Source: Symsagittifera roscoffensis
Lineage: Eukaryota > Xenacoelomorpha > Acoela > Convolutidae
DNA: 30,340 nucleotides
NCBI RefSeq assembly: GCF_963678635.1
Contig: NC_087063.1
Location: forward strand, 69,420,727 to 69,451,066
Direction: 5' to 3'
Below the pieces are notes generated by a model that worked only from the letters and a program-made list of their open reading frames with translations, had not been told where the DNA came from and ran no database searches. The first letter of the stretch is position 1; every line of letters starts with the position of its first letter. Made by a program: the position numbers and the translations under genes. This document shows positions 1 through 9,838 of the stretch, one piece after another.

Positions 1-3000
1 GGGATGTTACTCTTGAGCTCGGAGGAAAAGGGGAAGAACACATTCGAAGGGAACAGGGACATATTCTTGGGATCTCTCGAGGATGACGCTTGGCAGGAGT
101 TCCTGGAGGAATTCAATCGAGAAGTGGGCAGCGAGACGACGCTGGACAAGTTCAAGAAGGAACTGTGGGACGCAGTAGTGAGATTCGGGGAACCGCTCCT
201 GATAGGAACGGGCCTGGATGAGAAAGCAAGAAAAGAGCTGCTGAACAAGCTAGTGGAGCTGAGGAACGCACGATCGAAGACTAGAAAAGAGAAATGTGAG
301 GACAGCTCTACTCTGAAACAAAAAACTGTGGATAAAATGGTTGATGATATAAAAAGGGATAAGGTTGGGACTAGTAATATGATTAAAAGTACTAATATCC
401 TTAAGGCTCGAGCAGGGGGGAGGCAAGAGTTGGAAGGAGTGGATGGAGAGGTCGAATCAATGATGATAGCCACAACACCCTCGAGCAGAGATGTGAAGAC
501 TCGCAAGAGGAAGAGAGAAGTGGAAGGATGGGGTAGTCCTTCAGTGGATGCTGTTTCGGAAGGGAACTTGAGAGAGACGGCGCCCATCGTTTTGGCCCGA
601 TGCAAGACGGCGGCATACAAGAACAGCTCGGAGCTCAGGAAACCACTTGAAGTAGAAAAGGAAATAGAGGTTTCCACCAGTTCTACGTCAGAAGAAGACT
701 TCAAGCCTCAGAAGGTAAACGTGAAGAGAGGTTCAACGAACGGACAGGTAGGGGAAGTGGAGATCGGCAAAGAATGGATCTCGAAGGCACATCAGGACAT
801 GGGCAAACAAGTGACGAGTGATCCATTGGAGAGGAACAAGACGAGGAACACTTCCCGGACGTGGTGGGTGGCCCTCGAAACATTGAAGGAAATGGAGGAC
901 TGCTTGAAGAAGTTGGACAGTGGAATAGCTCGCAGGCGACGCAATTGGGCCACCCAGCAAAAAGCCGAGGTTAATAAGATAGAGATGGCAAGTCATCTGA
1001 AGAGGTCCTGGCAGAGTTTGTTGAAGGATCATTTTGAAGAGGCGATGAGAACATCCTCATCAGCACCGCCACTAATGGCGAATCCCTTCGTTAGAACTGC
1101 GGGACAATTAATGTTCACCTGGAGTCTGGTGGGAATAGAGTTGGAGACATTGACCTCGTATGACAGGCTGAAGTTGGGAAGCAAGAAGCTAGAGGTGTAT
1201 CAGGCACTGATGCAACACGTGGCCAGAGACAATTCAGGCTTGAGCCTGGCGAGAAGAAAAGATGCCACATGTTTCTTGAGATGGACAATGTCAATGATGT
1301 CTGATAGCACCATCCTGGCATGCCACCAGAGAGCAAGTGGAAGTAAAACCATGGAGAGAAGAGTCTCAACGATCATCTTCAACGTATATCAGAGTACAGG
1401 AATAGAGAAAGAAGATGGTTCCAGACTATCCTTAGAGAACCATCGAAAGCTGGACGAGGTACGGAGGTTCTCTAATAAGAAGTTCGAGGAAGAACATGAT
1501 GTTCACCGTAACCTGGCCTCGTCAGAACAGTACTCGAGACTCAGTGAGAAGGGGGAATACCAATATGTGTCTGGAGTGATGGGAATAGCCTACAATCCCT
1601 TCTTAGACTCGGAAGCTGGAGGAGCCCACAGAAACCATGAGGTAGCGGAGCTACTGAAGTTTTGGACAGAAAGAATAATGGAGATAGACGCGGTGGAGAA
1701 AGAGGGGCCGAGCCTGGGCCTGATTCTTGAGAAAACACCAGAGGTGATAAGCATACCGCGCTCAAACAAGAGAGTTGAAGTGAACATGGGCGGTGGAGAT
1801 GGCTTGTTAACCACGAACTTGGGAGTGATATGGAAGCTACTAAGACCCTCCTGGTGTCCACATCCCCATGCGAGTCTAATCGAGGAAACCACCGAGCGAG
1901 TGAGGTTAGCACCAACGGAAGATGAAGATCTGGCGAAGTTGAGTGTGCTACATAAGCTAATCACACCCCAGATGCAAGAGCCAAGCGAAAGGACGAGCGA
2001 CCCCGGGTCAGCAAAGAAATTGGAGCCGGGTAGCTGTCTGGATTCGACGTGTGGGAACGGAGAGCACATCTGCGATGGACGGTCATGCGTCAGAATACTG
2101 TCGTTTCAAAAAGAAGACCTGGTCACTTGGTTCGAAGACATCACAGAAAGGGAGAAAAGTGAAGTGCAAATAATAGCGGAATGTTACGCGAGAACCACGG
2201 TGAATATAGCGACAGCTCTCGGATTCTTCTCGAGAATGTGTGGTCTGCAGGCACTGGAGAGACTGGAGTCTGAACATCATTTAGTGACGGCGTTGAGCGT
2301 AGAATCATGGCCCGGGGTGTTGCAGGTGACTCAAAAACACATCCGGAGCTGGAAAGTTGGTCTTGAGGCGGAAATGGGATTTCCCCTGAGCGAAGCTTAT
2401 GGCTTGCCATTGAACGCGAAATCGCTGATAGGGTCAATGATGGCCAACTTGTGCGGAAGTCACTACCCGCTACACATGGCGATGGTGGAAGTGTCCAGCC
2501 AGAGAATACTGGTGGACAAGGCCTTCTCAGTGCCCAAGTGCGTGAGGTTGGCTCGGATGTCGCATCACTCGCACAAGTTGTTGAGAAAAATCAAAGGAAC
2601 AGTACCAAAAGAATTGAGAGATGACTTAAGCGAAATCTGGGGAGAAGATCTTCTGAAGTTGGAAAGAGAAAACACAAGCGATCACGAGAGACAAAACGTG
2701 ATCGGGAAACCTGTGGGAAGTACTCCAAACCTGGAAGACAACGACACGATGCACGAGAAAATGATGGAGCTTGAGCCTCTCTTGGAAGCCTCAGGGGAGC
2801 GTAATCTCAGGAGCATTGAGATCTCTCATGGGGAATGCCCATGCCACTGTTTGGCACAAACGGTGTGGTATCCAGATCACAAGAACCTTTGCCTGGTGTG
2901 GGATGTGGAAGAGATTCGGTCGATCGGACTACCGGATCACCGGCAGAAGGTGACGCTCTTAGTAGTGAGTACGATGTTAGCTCTGAGATGGATAGAAGGG

Positions 3001-3621
3001 AATATAACGAAGTATCGGGAGGCGACGACGCCAACGGCTGAGTCAATATACGCGATAGACTACAGCAGGAGACTCGAGTTGTTTGAGACTGCGTGCAAAG
3101 TATTCGCCATACCGACGGAAGTCAGGCACGTATGGAGTCGCTTGAGGTACTTTCCATGGTTTCGGGCGACACTGACGTCTTGGTTGTACAGGGCAACGAA
3201 AGATCACATGAGAAAACATCAAAAGGAGTATCGACAGTTCCAGGCCGAGATTGGGCCGGAAGCTTTCAAGAGACCCCTGCTAACCCATCGTAATGCGATC
3301 ACGACGGGATGGAAGAGAGTGGGTAAGATGTCTAGAGACAATACCAAAGCGAGGGAGTCGATACTAGAGGAAGACCTGGCGAAGAACGTGAGCTTGAGCC
3401 TGCACAACTCCTTTTGCTTGAACCGAGAAGCTAGGGTGAAGGCACTACCCAACCAAGCAAAGAGATTGCAGGAGCAGAGAGAATGGATGCGATCCTATGA
3501 ACAGCTGAAGGCTTGGGAGGAGATTGTGATTAGTTCCGATGATGAAGAGGAACTGTTGAGACAGTTTGCCGCATCTAGCACTTCAGGATGCAGTACCTCC
3601 AAGGCGAAGAGTACGAGATGA
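1..3621 (+). CDS. Long intronless orphan ORF, 1205 codons, unknown function
   Basis: I do not recognise a family. The frame is open to the window edge; ATG at 4 is the first Met, so the true start may lie outside. The stop is TGA at 3619-3621. Visible features: a helical, charged N-terminus (residues ~30-65, Trp/Leu/acidic); a basic nuclear-localisation-like run KTRKRKRE near residue 165; a low-complexity, Ser/Lys-rich stretch ~100-280; RRRR near 311; a Cys cluster at ~678-697 (C-x5-C-x5-C-x5-C spacing) and another Cys/His cluster at ~944-965 (ECPCHC); long amphipathic stretches with WFRATLTSWLYR near 1058; and an acidic C-terminal patch SSDDEEELL. Base composition is clearly more GC-rich than the AT-rich flanks, and no intron is needed. 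No signal peptide or membrane segment is evident. A nuclear protein of a large mobile element or endogenised virus, or an intronless host gene, are all possible; the sequence alone does not decide. Confidence 0.7.
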   Translation, partial: GMLLLSSEEKGKNTFEGNRDIFLGSLEDDAWQEFLEEFNREVGSETTLDKFKKELWDAVVRFGEPLLIGTGLDEKARKELLNKLVELRNARSKTRKEKCEDSSTLKQKTVDKMVDDIKRDKVGTSNMIKSTNILKARAGGRQELEGVDGEVESMMIATTPSSRDVKTRKRKREVEGWGSPSVDAVSEGNLRETAPIVLARCKTAAYKNSSELRKPLEVEKEIEVSTSSTSEEDFKPQKVNVKRGSTNGQVGEVEIGKEWISKAHQDMGKQVTSDPLERNKTRNTSRTWWVALETLKEMEDCLKKLDSGIARRRRNWATQQKAEVNKIEMASHLKRSWQSLLKDHFEEAMRTSSSAPPLMANPFVRTAGQLMFTWSLVGIELETLTSYDRLKLGSKKLEVYQALMQHVARDNSGLSLARRKDATCFLRWTMSMMSDSTILACHQRASGSKTMERRVSTIIFNVYQSTGIEKEDGSRLSLENHRKLDEVRRFSNKKFEEEHDVHRNLASSEQYSRLSEKGEYQYVSGVMGIAYNPFLDSEAGGAHRNHEVAELLKFWTERIMEIDAVEKEGPSLGLILEKTPEVISIPRSNKRVEVNMGGGDGLLTTNLGVIWKLLRPSWCPHPHASLIEETTERVRLAPTEDEDLAKLSVLHKLITPQMQEPSERTSDPGSAKKLEPGSCLDSTCGNGEHICDGRSCVRILSFQKEDLVTWFEDITEREKSEVQIIAECYARTTVNIATALGFFSRMCGLQALERLESEHHLVTALSVESWPGVLQVTQKHIRSWKVGLEAEMGFPLSEAYGLPLNAKSLIGSMMANLCGSHYPLHMAMVEVSSQRILVDKAFSVPKCVRLARMSHHSHKLLRKIKGTVPKELRDDLSEIWGEDLLKLERENTSDHERQNVIGKPVGSTPNLEDNDTMHEKMMELEPLLEASGERNLRSIEISHGECPCHCLAQTVWYPDHKNLCLVWDVEEIRSIGLPDHRQKVTLLVVSTMLALRWIEGNITKYREATTPTAESIYAIDYSRRLELFETACKVFAIPTEVRHVWSRLRYFPWFRATLTSWLYRATKDHMRKHQKEYRQFQAEIGPEAFKRPLLTHRNAITTGWKRVGKMSRDNTKARESILEEDLAKNVSLSLHNSFCLNREARVKALPNQAKRLQEQREWMRSYEQLKAWEEIVISSDDEEELLRQFAASSTSGCSTSKAKSTR

Positions 3622-4052
3622 ATGGGCAAATCGGATGGATCTTGAGTCTTGAGAGGGAAAGGGGGCTTGAGTGTGAATCCGAGTGAAACTTGGATTCACG
3701 AAAAAGAAATTTTAACAAAGCAAATATTGTTACTAATATACTATATCTATTATATAAATCAAAATGCTGCATGACAATTTCCTGATTGAATAGGACAAAA
3801 GAGATTTTTAAATGATTGGCTTGAAAAGCGAAAATTCAAAGGTGCAGGTAAATGCAGATTTTGGTTGCTGTTTAGCAATAGTGTGAAAATTTTAAATGGT
3901 CGTGAATTTTGGGGTGTAGATAATCTTAAATCTGCTGCAAACTTCTGTAAATGACCACTGGCACTGTATCTTGAGCAACACTCGGTTTTTCTGGGACTCA
4001 CTGGCAGAAGACAGCGCGCGATGAGGACATCGATCTCGAGTCCGGGGAGTAT
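3622..4052. other. Spacer between the long ORF and the foldback arm
   Basis: AT-rich sequence. Apart from the stem-loop near its start I see no coding exon, RNA gene or known repeat. Short open frames here lack any recognisable motif. Confidence 0.5.
3673..3699 (+). promoter_or_regulatory. Stem-loop in the 3' flank of the long ORF
   Basis: GTGAATCC at 3673-3680 pairs with GGATTCAC at 3692-3699. A G·T wobble and an inner AGT/ACT stem continue the helix, with a GAA loop, giving about 12 paired steps 51 bp after the stop codon. It could be an mRNA 3'-end structure. Its function is inferred from position only. Confidence 0.4.
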
Positions 4053-4933
4053 GTGCCAGTCGGTCATATTTGGAAGTTTGACCTTGAGAAGAGCAGAAAA
4101 CACTTGATTTTGGAGTGAAATTTAAATTTTTAAAATTTCGAATGGAACATGTCATGCACGATTTTCTCGCGAGAACTGAAAATCAAAAAAAGAAAAGAGA
4201 ACGATTAAGACACACACGCGGGAAAGTTGTCAGATAAAAACAAGTGGGAAATTGCTATTCGCAATTTCCATCATAGTGAACAAGAGTAGAGCTGTCCTAT
4301 CTGAAATAGAAGACAGAGTATTCCCGAGAGAGTAATTATTCGAACTGGACCAGAGTGAACCTTCGACGGAAAGGTGGACAGCTTGAGTGTCCCAATGGTC
4401 CACATAAAACTTCGTTCTTGAGTTCAAACTTACCATTACCATTCAAACTGATAAACATTGAACTTATCTAGTTATTTTAGTTAATTCTAGAGTTGCTCAC
4501 CCATTTAATTACTTCCTGTGCTTGAGCGCATCAACATGTGAGTCCTTAATTTAAATTTCTAGAGTGTGTTTTATGATTGTTATGTTGAGGTAAGGCGAGT
4601 TTTAGGTTGATCCATCTGAAATGGATCAAAGTTACACTGTCTAATAAAAAGTAACTTAACGGATTGTTCCAACCCGGTTTTTAACGGCGTTCATGTATTT
4701 TGGGTATCTAGAGACCTAAGTATGGGGACGTTTCTAATTCTAGAGTGGGGGATATTTTGGTAGTAGCCTTTAAGCTGTAACGGGTCGTAGTCTCATGTCA
4801 CAAGCGAACCGAATTGGCTCCGACTGATTTGAGGCGGAAAAACACAAGAGATAGTGTCCCTGACTCCCGAGCCAATAGTTATAGGGCCTATTTTTCTTAA
4901 GCCTCATGTGTGACTGCAGTAGACGAATGTTAC
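4053..4933 (+). repeat. Left arm of the foldback element
   Basis: Homologous in inverted orientation to 6345-7229. The inner limit is near TGTTACA at about 4927-4933, where the match to the right arm fades. Confidence 0.75.
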
Positions 4934-6344
4934 ACCCCTGTATTTGCCTCTATCTCTATGTTTCAGGCTATTTGAAACCCTAAATTCCCCGCAGGTATCT
5001 TGTGATCACCTGTTCGTTAAAATACCAACAACAAATTTTCAACAAAACAAAAATTTAAACTGGAAAAATTTCAAAAACAGATGGATGAATTCTCCTGAAA
5101 TTCAAGGTTGACCGATGTCAATCTTTGTCCGAAAAAAAATGTCTGGTACCCGATTGCCACGCGTTTTCCTCCCCCCTGCTAGCGATCTTATGGGGTATCT
5201 CAAAAACTGTCTATGTCCGTTCCCCCCTACCGATCCGACCAGGGTACCTACCTTAATCTGATTTTAATTTTGGATATCCGCTTCTTATAACCAACGCGTG
5301 TAAATATCTAATGTAACTAAATCGACGATGCCGAACAATTAGTTACTCTAACGTGTCCCCCCTTTTTACAATTTACAACCGCTAACCTCTAACCTAACCA
5401 GCCCCCCTGCTAACCTCCCCCCTCTTTAGCCCCCCTCTTAAGCAAAAAAATCCCTTAAGCGCCGGGTGCTAAACCTCTCGAGAGAAAACCGTAGACCTGT
5501 TTCCAGGCCTGCTTGTGCAAAAACTTCCTCAAAACAATGGGGCTCCGCTTATCCAATTTTACACTTATCTCCTATAACGTAATGTGGATTCTAACGATAC
5601 CCGTTGCCCAACTTGAGAACACCCCTGTGCGTCCTCTTGTAGTGATCCTGTGCTGGTTGTCTCTGTTCTGCACTTGACAGCAGCACCTCTTTCCCACTTG
5701 GCTGGTCACCTCTTCCAGTCAAGTTTCCTAGTGGTCCGGTTCGATCCTTGTGAACCACTTTCCCCACTCGACTGGTCACCTCTTCCAGTCAATTCTCCTA
5801 GTGGTCCGGTTCGATCCTTGTGAACCACTTTCCCCACTCGACTGGTCACCTCTTCCAGTCAATTCTCCTAGTGGTCCGGCTAGGTTGCAATCTATCTGAA
5901 AACCCTTAACAACGCCCCCCGCTCGGGCACCTTATTGAAGTCACTGGTTTAAATTGCTAGATTGATCGAAACGATCGGTCTTATAAAACAGTATGGGTAT
6001 ACTATTTAATTAATATAAAGTTTTGATCCAAATGATCCGGTATCAAAGTCACTGTCTTATCGTTTTATGGTTTTTGTTCCTTTTTCTATACTTTTTTCTT
6101 GTTTTTGTTTCCCTAGTTGCCCCCCTTTACTCGGTTAGCTAGGCCTCGATCGGAGAGCGTACCAGGAAGTTTTCTCTAGTTTTCTTAAAAAGCTATCACG
6201 GTACAACCGGAAGGTTTACACGTTCCCGCTGAACCGTACCACCGGTACTCTAGAATAGGCATGCAGCCCGGAGCTGTGTCAAGTGGGTTCGACTCCGTAG
6301 TCATGATGTCGTAAAAACACCCAGGAGCGCCATAAAAACACTAT
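4934..6344. other. Core of the foldback element, C6-tract rich
   Basis: No coding region is visible. The + strand holds many CCCCCC tracts, mostly followed by T or G (for example near 5172, 5222, 5357, 5401, 5416, 5430, 5916 and 6120), a 70-bp tandem repeat, and three GGTTCGAnTCC-like motifs (5738, 5808, 6284) that match the RNA polymerase III B-box consensus. Flanking bases do not form a tRNA T-stem, so no tRNA is called. Confidence 0.5.
5692..5880 (+). repeat. 70-bp tandem repeat, ~2.7 copies
   Basis: The block TGGTCACCTCTTCCAGTC recurs at 5703, 5773 and 5843, giving a 70-bp period. Each full unit has two dyads: GACTGG...CCAGTC, and AGTGGT/GGTTC...GAACC/ACCACT. Units 2 and 3 are nearly identical to each other and unit 1 differs at several sites. 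The third unit breaks off after GTGGTCCGG. Confidence 0.85.
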
Positions 6345-7229
6345 GTAACAGTCGCCTACTTCGATCACATATGAGGCTTAAGAAAAATAGGCCCTATAAC
6401 CATTGGCTCAAGAGTTAGGGACACTATATCTTGTGTTTTTCTACCTCAGAACGGTCGGAGCCAATTCGGTTCGCTTGCGACATGAGACTAGAACCCGTTA
6501 CAGCTTAAAATTTTCCCCCCACTCTAGAAAATAAGAACGAACGTCCCCATACTTAGGTCTCGAAATACCCAAAATACACGAACGCCGTTAAAAATAGGGT
6601 CGGAACAATCCGTTAAGTTACTTTTTATTGGACAGTGGAACTTTGATCCATTTCAGATGGATCAACCTAAAACTCGCCTTATCTCAACATAACAATCATA
6701 AAACACACTCGAGAAAATTGAATTAGGGACTCACATGTTGATGCACTCGAGTACAAGGAGTAATTAGATTGATAAGCAACTCAAGAATTAGATAATATAA
6801 CTAGATAAGTTTAATACTAATCAGTTTTGATAACAGAAGTAAATTCTGACTCTAGAATTGGAGTTTTTGTATGAACCATTGGGACACTCAAGCTGTCCAC
6901 CTTTCCATTGAAGGCTCACTCTGGTTCGTTTCGAATAGTTGTTCTCTCTTCTTTTGATTATCTCTCCTCCTATTTCAGGATGAGACAGCTCTACTCGTGT
7001 CTTATTTTGTATCTGGAAATTGCGAATAGCAATTTCCTGCTGTTTTCTTAAGTATTTTCCCGCAATTGTAAATTCGGTCGTTCTAATTTTTCACTTTGTG
7101 TTTTCAGTTGGTGCGAGAAAACTGAGCATGACAGGCTCCATTCGAAATTTTGAAAATAAAAACTTCACTCCAAAATCACGTATTTTTGTGTCCCTCAAGG
7201 TCAAACTTCCAGATATGACCGACTGGCAC
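6345..7229 (-). repeat. Right arm of the foldback element
   Basis: Reverse complement of 4053-4933 with small indels. Sequence immediately outside (7230-7263) ends in GAAAAAAGAGCC, resembling the end of the GGCTC MITE family, but the other MITE end is not found. Confidence 0.75.
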
Positions 7230-7263
7230 ACTCGTATTAGGTACGGAAAAAGAAAAAAGAGCC

Positions 7264-8218
7264 CACGAATAGTGTGCAACATTTCCATATTGTCGGCTGT
7301 TTTATGGCTGTTTTATATGGGAGCTGGTTTCTACTTCGTCAAGCTTAAATTGTTGCTATAATTCATGGGACTTTTTTCCAAACTCAAGGGAGGCTCACTG
7401 GAAAATATTCTTCCTATCAATGCCTTCAATTTCCTTTACATTAGTTTTCATTTAAAGTAAAAGCAAATAATCCTTTTAGCTTTTTTCAGGATTTAGCTTT
7501 TTGCCCAAGTCATTGAACCTTTTTCACTTACCATAGTGTCGAAGAAGGAATTTGAAAAATCTCTTTTCGATATAGTGCCAACTCAATTTTGGGTAGAAGT
7601 AATTAAGTAGTCTCAATCCCGCCTTTTTAAATAATCGAACGAGTTTGTTTAATTATAAGCGGTAAGTTGAGGCAAAAAAGTTGGTGAACTTATAATGACT
7701 TCCTACTCAGAAATTTTACAACAACAAATTAATGTGGCGACTTTATTTCCCAAGAAATCGGAACATTCTCATTCCCTAAAAATGTGTCATTTTTCGGGCA
7801 GCAGAGCAAAGTGAGACATAACATTGGCGTGGTAATTTCTCTGCACGAAAAAAGTTTGTAAGATATCAGTTGTAGTGCCATAAAAAAATTATACGTCCTT
7901 ATTTGGATTTTATATGAAATTTAAAAAACTTTTGACTCTTCTTCCATCTACCCCATTTCACTTGGGCATCAATTTCATCGTGTAACGGTGGGTTTCAAAA
8001 CATATCAAAACATCGAGACGTTGGATTTTCGTGTTCGAGAAGTTGAAAAAATTGCCTCCGCATCATTGTTCGTTTTGTCGATCAATTTGTGTGTAAATCA
8101 ATTTGAGTAGTTTTCTTAAGTCGAGAGTTATTGCAAGGGTTGTCTAAAGCTAAAAAAAAGTTAACCCAACTCATTTGTTCCCAGATTCATTTACCGAAAT
8201 GCGTTTTCACCCGAAAAG
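7264..8218. other. Non-coding, mostly unassigned; one MITE remnant
   Basis: No exon or RNA gene can be supported. Sequence from about 7934 (GACTCTTCTTCC, then CAATTTCATCGTGTAACG) resembles the left part of the longer GGCTC MITE subfamily seen at 12382 and 26154, but its right end is not evident. Confidence 0.4.
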
Positions 8219-8226
8219 CGTGTCTC

Positions 8227-8440
8227 GGCTCTTTTCCAGTTCCCCCCTTTCAAATTCAAATTTGAAAAGTCTATTTAACGTTGTCATAATGCAATGAAAT
8301 TTGGCGTGGTGAACAAATCGACAATTTTGAACAGATTTGTTATTCATACATTACAGCGTAACATCACGCATTTAGCCGTAATAACACGTAAAACAAACAT
8401 AAAACTCGGTATTTTGAAAGGGGGTAACTGGAAAAGAGCC
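8227..8440. mobile_element. GGCTC MITE, subfamily 1, with exact 8-bp TSD
   Basis: Terminal inverted repeats GGCTCTTTTCCAGTT...AACTGGAAAAGAGCC enclose 214 bp with no coding capacity. The target-site duplication CGTGTCTC is exact at 8219-8226 and 8441-8448. The interior is closely similar (inverted) to the copy at 13875-14092. An 8-bp duplication fits hAT, P or Merlin superfamilies; the ends do not let me choose. Confidence 0.9.
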
Positions 8441-8798
8441 CGTGTCTCTTACGACGAAGCCGTACCCCAACTTGGTTGAGTTCTTTGATCTGAGTTAACT
8501 TCTTACCACAGGAATTCCCCCAAGGTTGTCTGGCACTCAGGTCAAATAATTCACCCGATCCGTTTGCCGTTGCAATCCGTTCATTGAAACCAATCGTTCC
8601 CGCACGCTGTAAAAGTACCCCTTTTAGATCCATACCATTTGAAACCGTCACCATTGAAAAAACACACTTAAAAATTACTCCTCTATCTTGTCATAATTTC
8701 TTAGGCCCCTTATATCTAAAGTGTCTTTACGTACATCTAATCAGACTTTGATTAATGTAGTTCAAGTTGAAGTTCAACATGGTCTCCATACTTGAAAC

Positions 8799-9204
8799 CA
8801 GGGGCGGATTTAGGGGGGGGGGGGGGGGGCGGACGCCCCCTCCCTCAGGGATTCGACACCCTGCCGACCCAAAGGGTCCCCCTTTTGCTACTTTTTAAGA
8901 AATCCATTTTTGGCCGACCGAACCTAAAGTTTTTCTAAAGGCGCCTTTGGCGCCAATACTTACTAATTTTGAGGGGGGAGCGCGCGTCGAAAAAACGCAA
9001 TTTTTTGGTCAAAATTTTCCAAAGAGTGCCTAAAAACGCTTTTTTGACTGATTTTTTCAAAAATTTGCTTGCGGCGCAGAAAATTTTGCCAAAAAAGGGG
9101 CAAAACAGTGCTTTGGGAGAGCTCAAAAAATCAATTTGGTCGACCTAAAAAAAAAGTCGTCAAAATCCGCCCCCCCCCTCGAGAAAATCCTAGATCCGCC
9201 CCTG
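8799..9204. mobile_element. Non-autonomous hAT-like element
   Basis: Ends CAGGGGCGGATTTAGG (8799-8814) and CCTAGATCCGCCCCTG (9189-9204) are inverted repeats with one mismatch. The CAGGGGCGGAT start is characteristic of many animal hAT elements. The interior (406 bp total) has a run of about 17 G at 8813-8829 and no transposase. A clean 8-bp target duplication is not visible; CTTGAAAC lies on the left and TTTGAAAC occurs 16 bp beyond the right end. Confidence 0.7.
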
Positions 9205-9583
9205 TTCTTTGTTTTATGCTTTTGAAACACATCCCCGTAATGTCAAAGAACGTTTACGACAAAATTGCTTTCATTTGTAGTGGAGGAAGTTCTTTAGTAA
9301 AAACAGCAGCACAGGGAGATGCTAAATAGATCACAATGAACTTTAATTTTTTAAAATAAATTATCAAAACTTTGGGCAAATCATTCGTGACTGACGCATT
9401 TTAGATAAAGCTTAATTGGTTTTTAAAGTGAGATTGTGAAGTTAATTTGTTTCAGTATTTTTTTATGAGCAACTGCTTTTTTGTTGTAGGTGGACTATTA
9501 TGAAATACTTCTTTTTTTCAACTAAAATAAACATCTAAAAAATAATCAGGCCAATTGAATAATCCCCTTTAAAACACTTTAGG
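9205..9583. other. Non-coding AT-rich interval
   Basis: I see no gene, RNA or recognisable repeat. The short open frame at its left end is not supported by any motif. Confidence 0.4.
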
Positions 9584-9838
9584 GGTAGATAGTTCAATTG
9601 GTAACACGGCATATTTTTCGAGCCAATCAGATTCGAGCAGAAAAAATGCACACCCTACGGCTTAAAATTGCCATTTAGTTTTATATGAAAGAGTGATCAC
9701 TAGGTCTACTGACGCGGTAGATAGTTCACTTGGTTAGAAGGAATTATTTTTATCCAATCAGATTGAAGCATAATACATGCAGACCTCACTGCTAGAATTA
9801 GCCAATTAATTTTAAAGGGAAACTGTTCACTTGATCTA
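9584..9838 (+). repeat. Two diverged ~132-bp direct repeats, possible tRNA-derived SINE
   Basis: Units start at GGTAGATAGTTCAATTGG (9584) and GGTAGATAGTTCACTTGG (9716), and both continue with CCAATCAGATT about 35-40 bp later. The first motif resembles a tRNA A box (TAGCTCAGTTGG-like) and AGATTCGAGCA near 9629 weakly resembles a B box. A related CAATCTGATTGG motif occurs near 23596. A dimeric SINE is an inference; the direct repeat itself is seen. Confidence 0.4.

Larger units (their letters stand above)
4053..7229. mobile_element. Foldback element with ~880-bp inverted arms
   Basis: The left arm 4053-4933 and right arm 6345-7229 are reverse complements. The outer ends are the 15-mer GTGCCAGTCGGTCAT at 4053-4067 and its complement at 7215-7229. 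In the best block (4595-4735 against 6520-6660) I count roughly 8 mismatches in about 140 bases; the outer parts are more diverged. Both arms keep internal palindromes: GGAAATTGC/GCAATTTCC (4248-4270, 7014-7036) and GATCCAT/ATGGATC (4609-4627, 6646-6664). The 1.4 kb core carries tandem repeats. Long repetitive-cored inverted repeats are typical of Foldback/Galileo-like elements, but I see no transposase and no clear target duplication. A simple inverted duplication is the alternative. Confidence 0.75.

Noticed and set aside
401-3452. Several 60-160 codon frames opposite or inside the long ORF
   Set aside because: They are shadows of the long frame with no motif of their own.
6270-6310. Possible tRNA around GGTTCGACTCC
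   Set aside because: The bases around the motif do not form a T-stem, and no acceptor or anticodon arm could be drawn.
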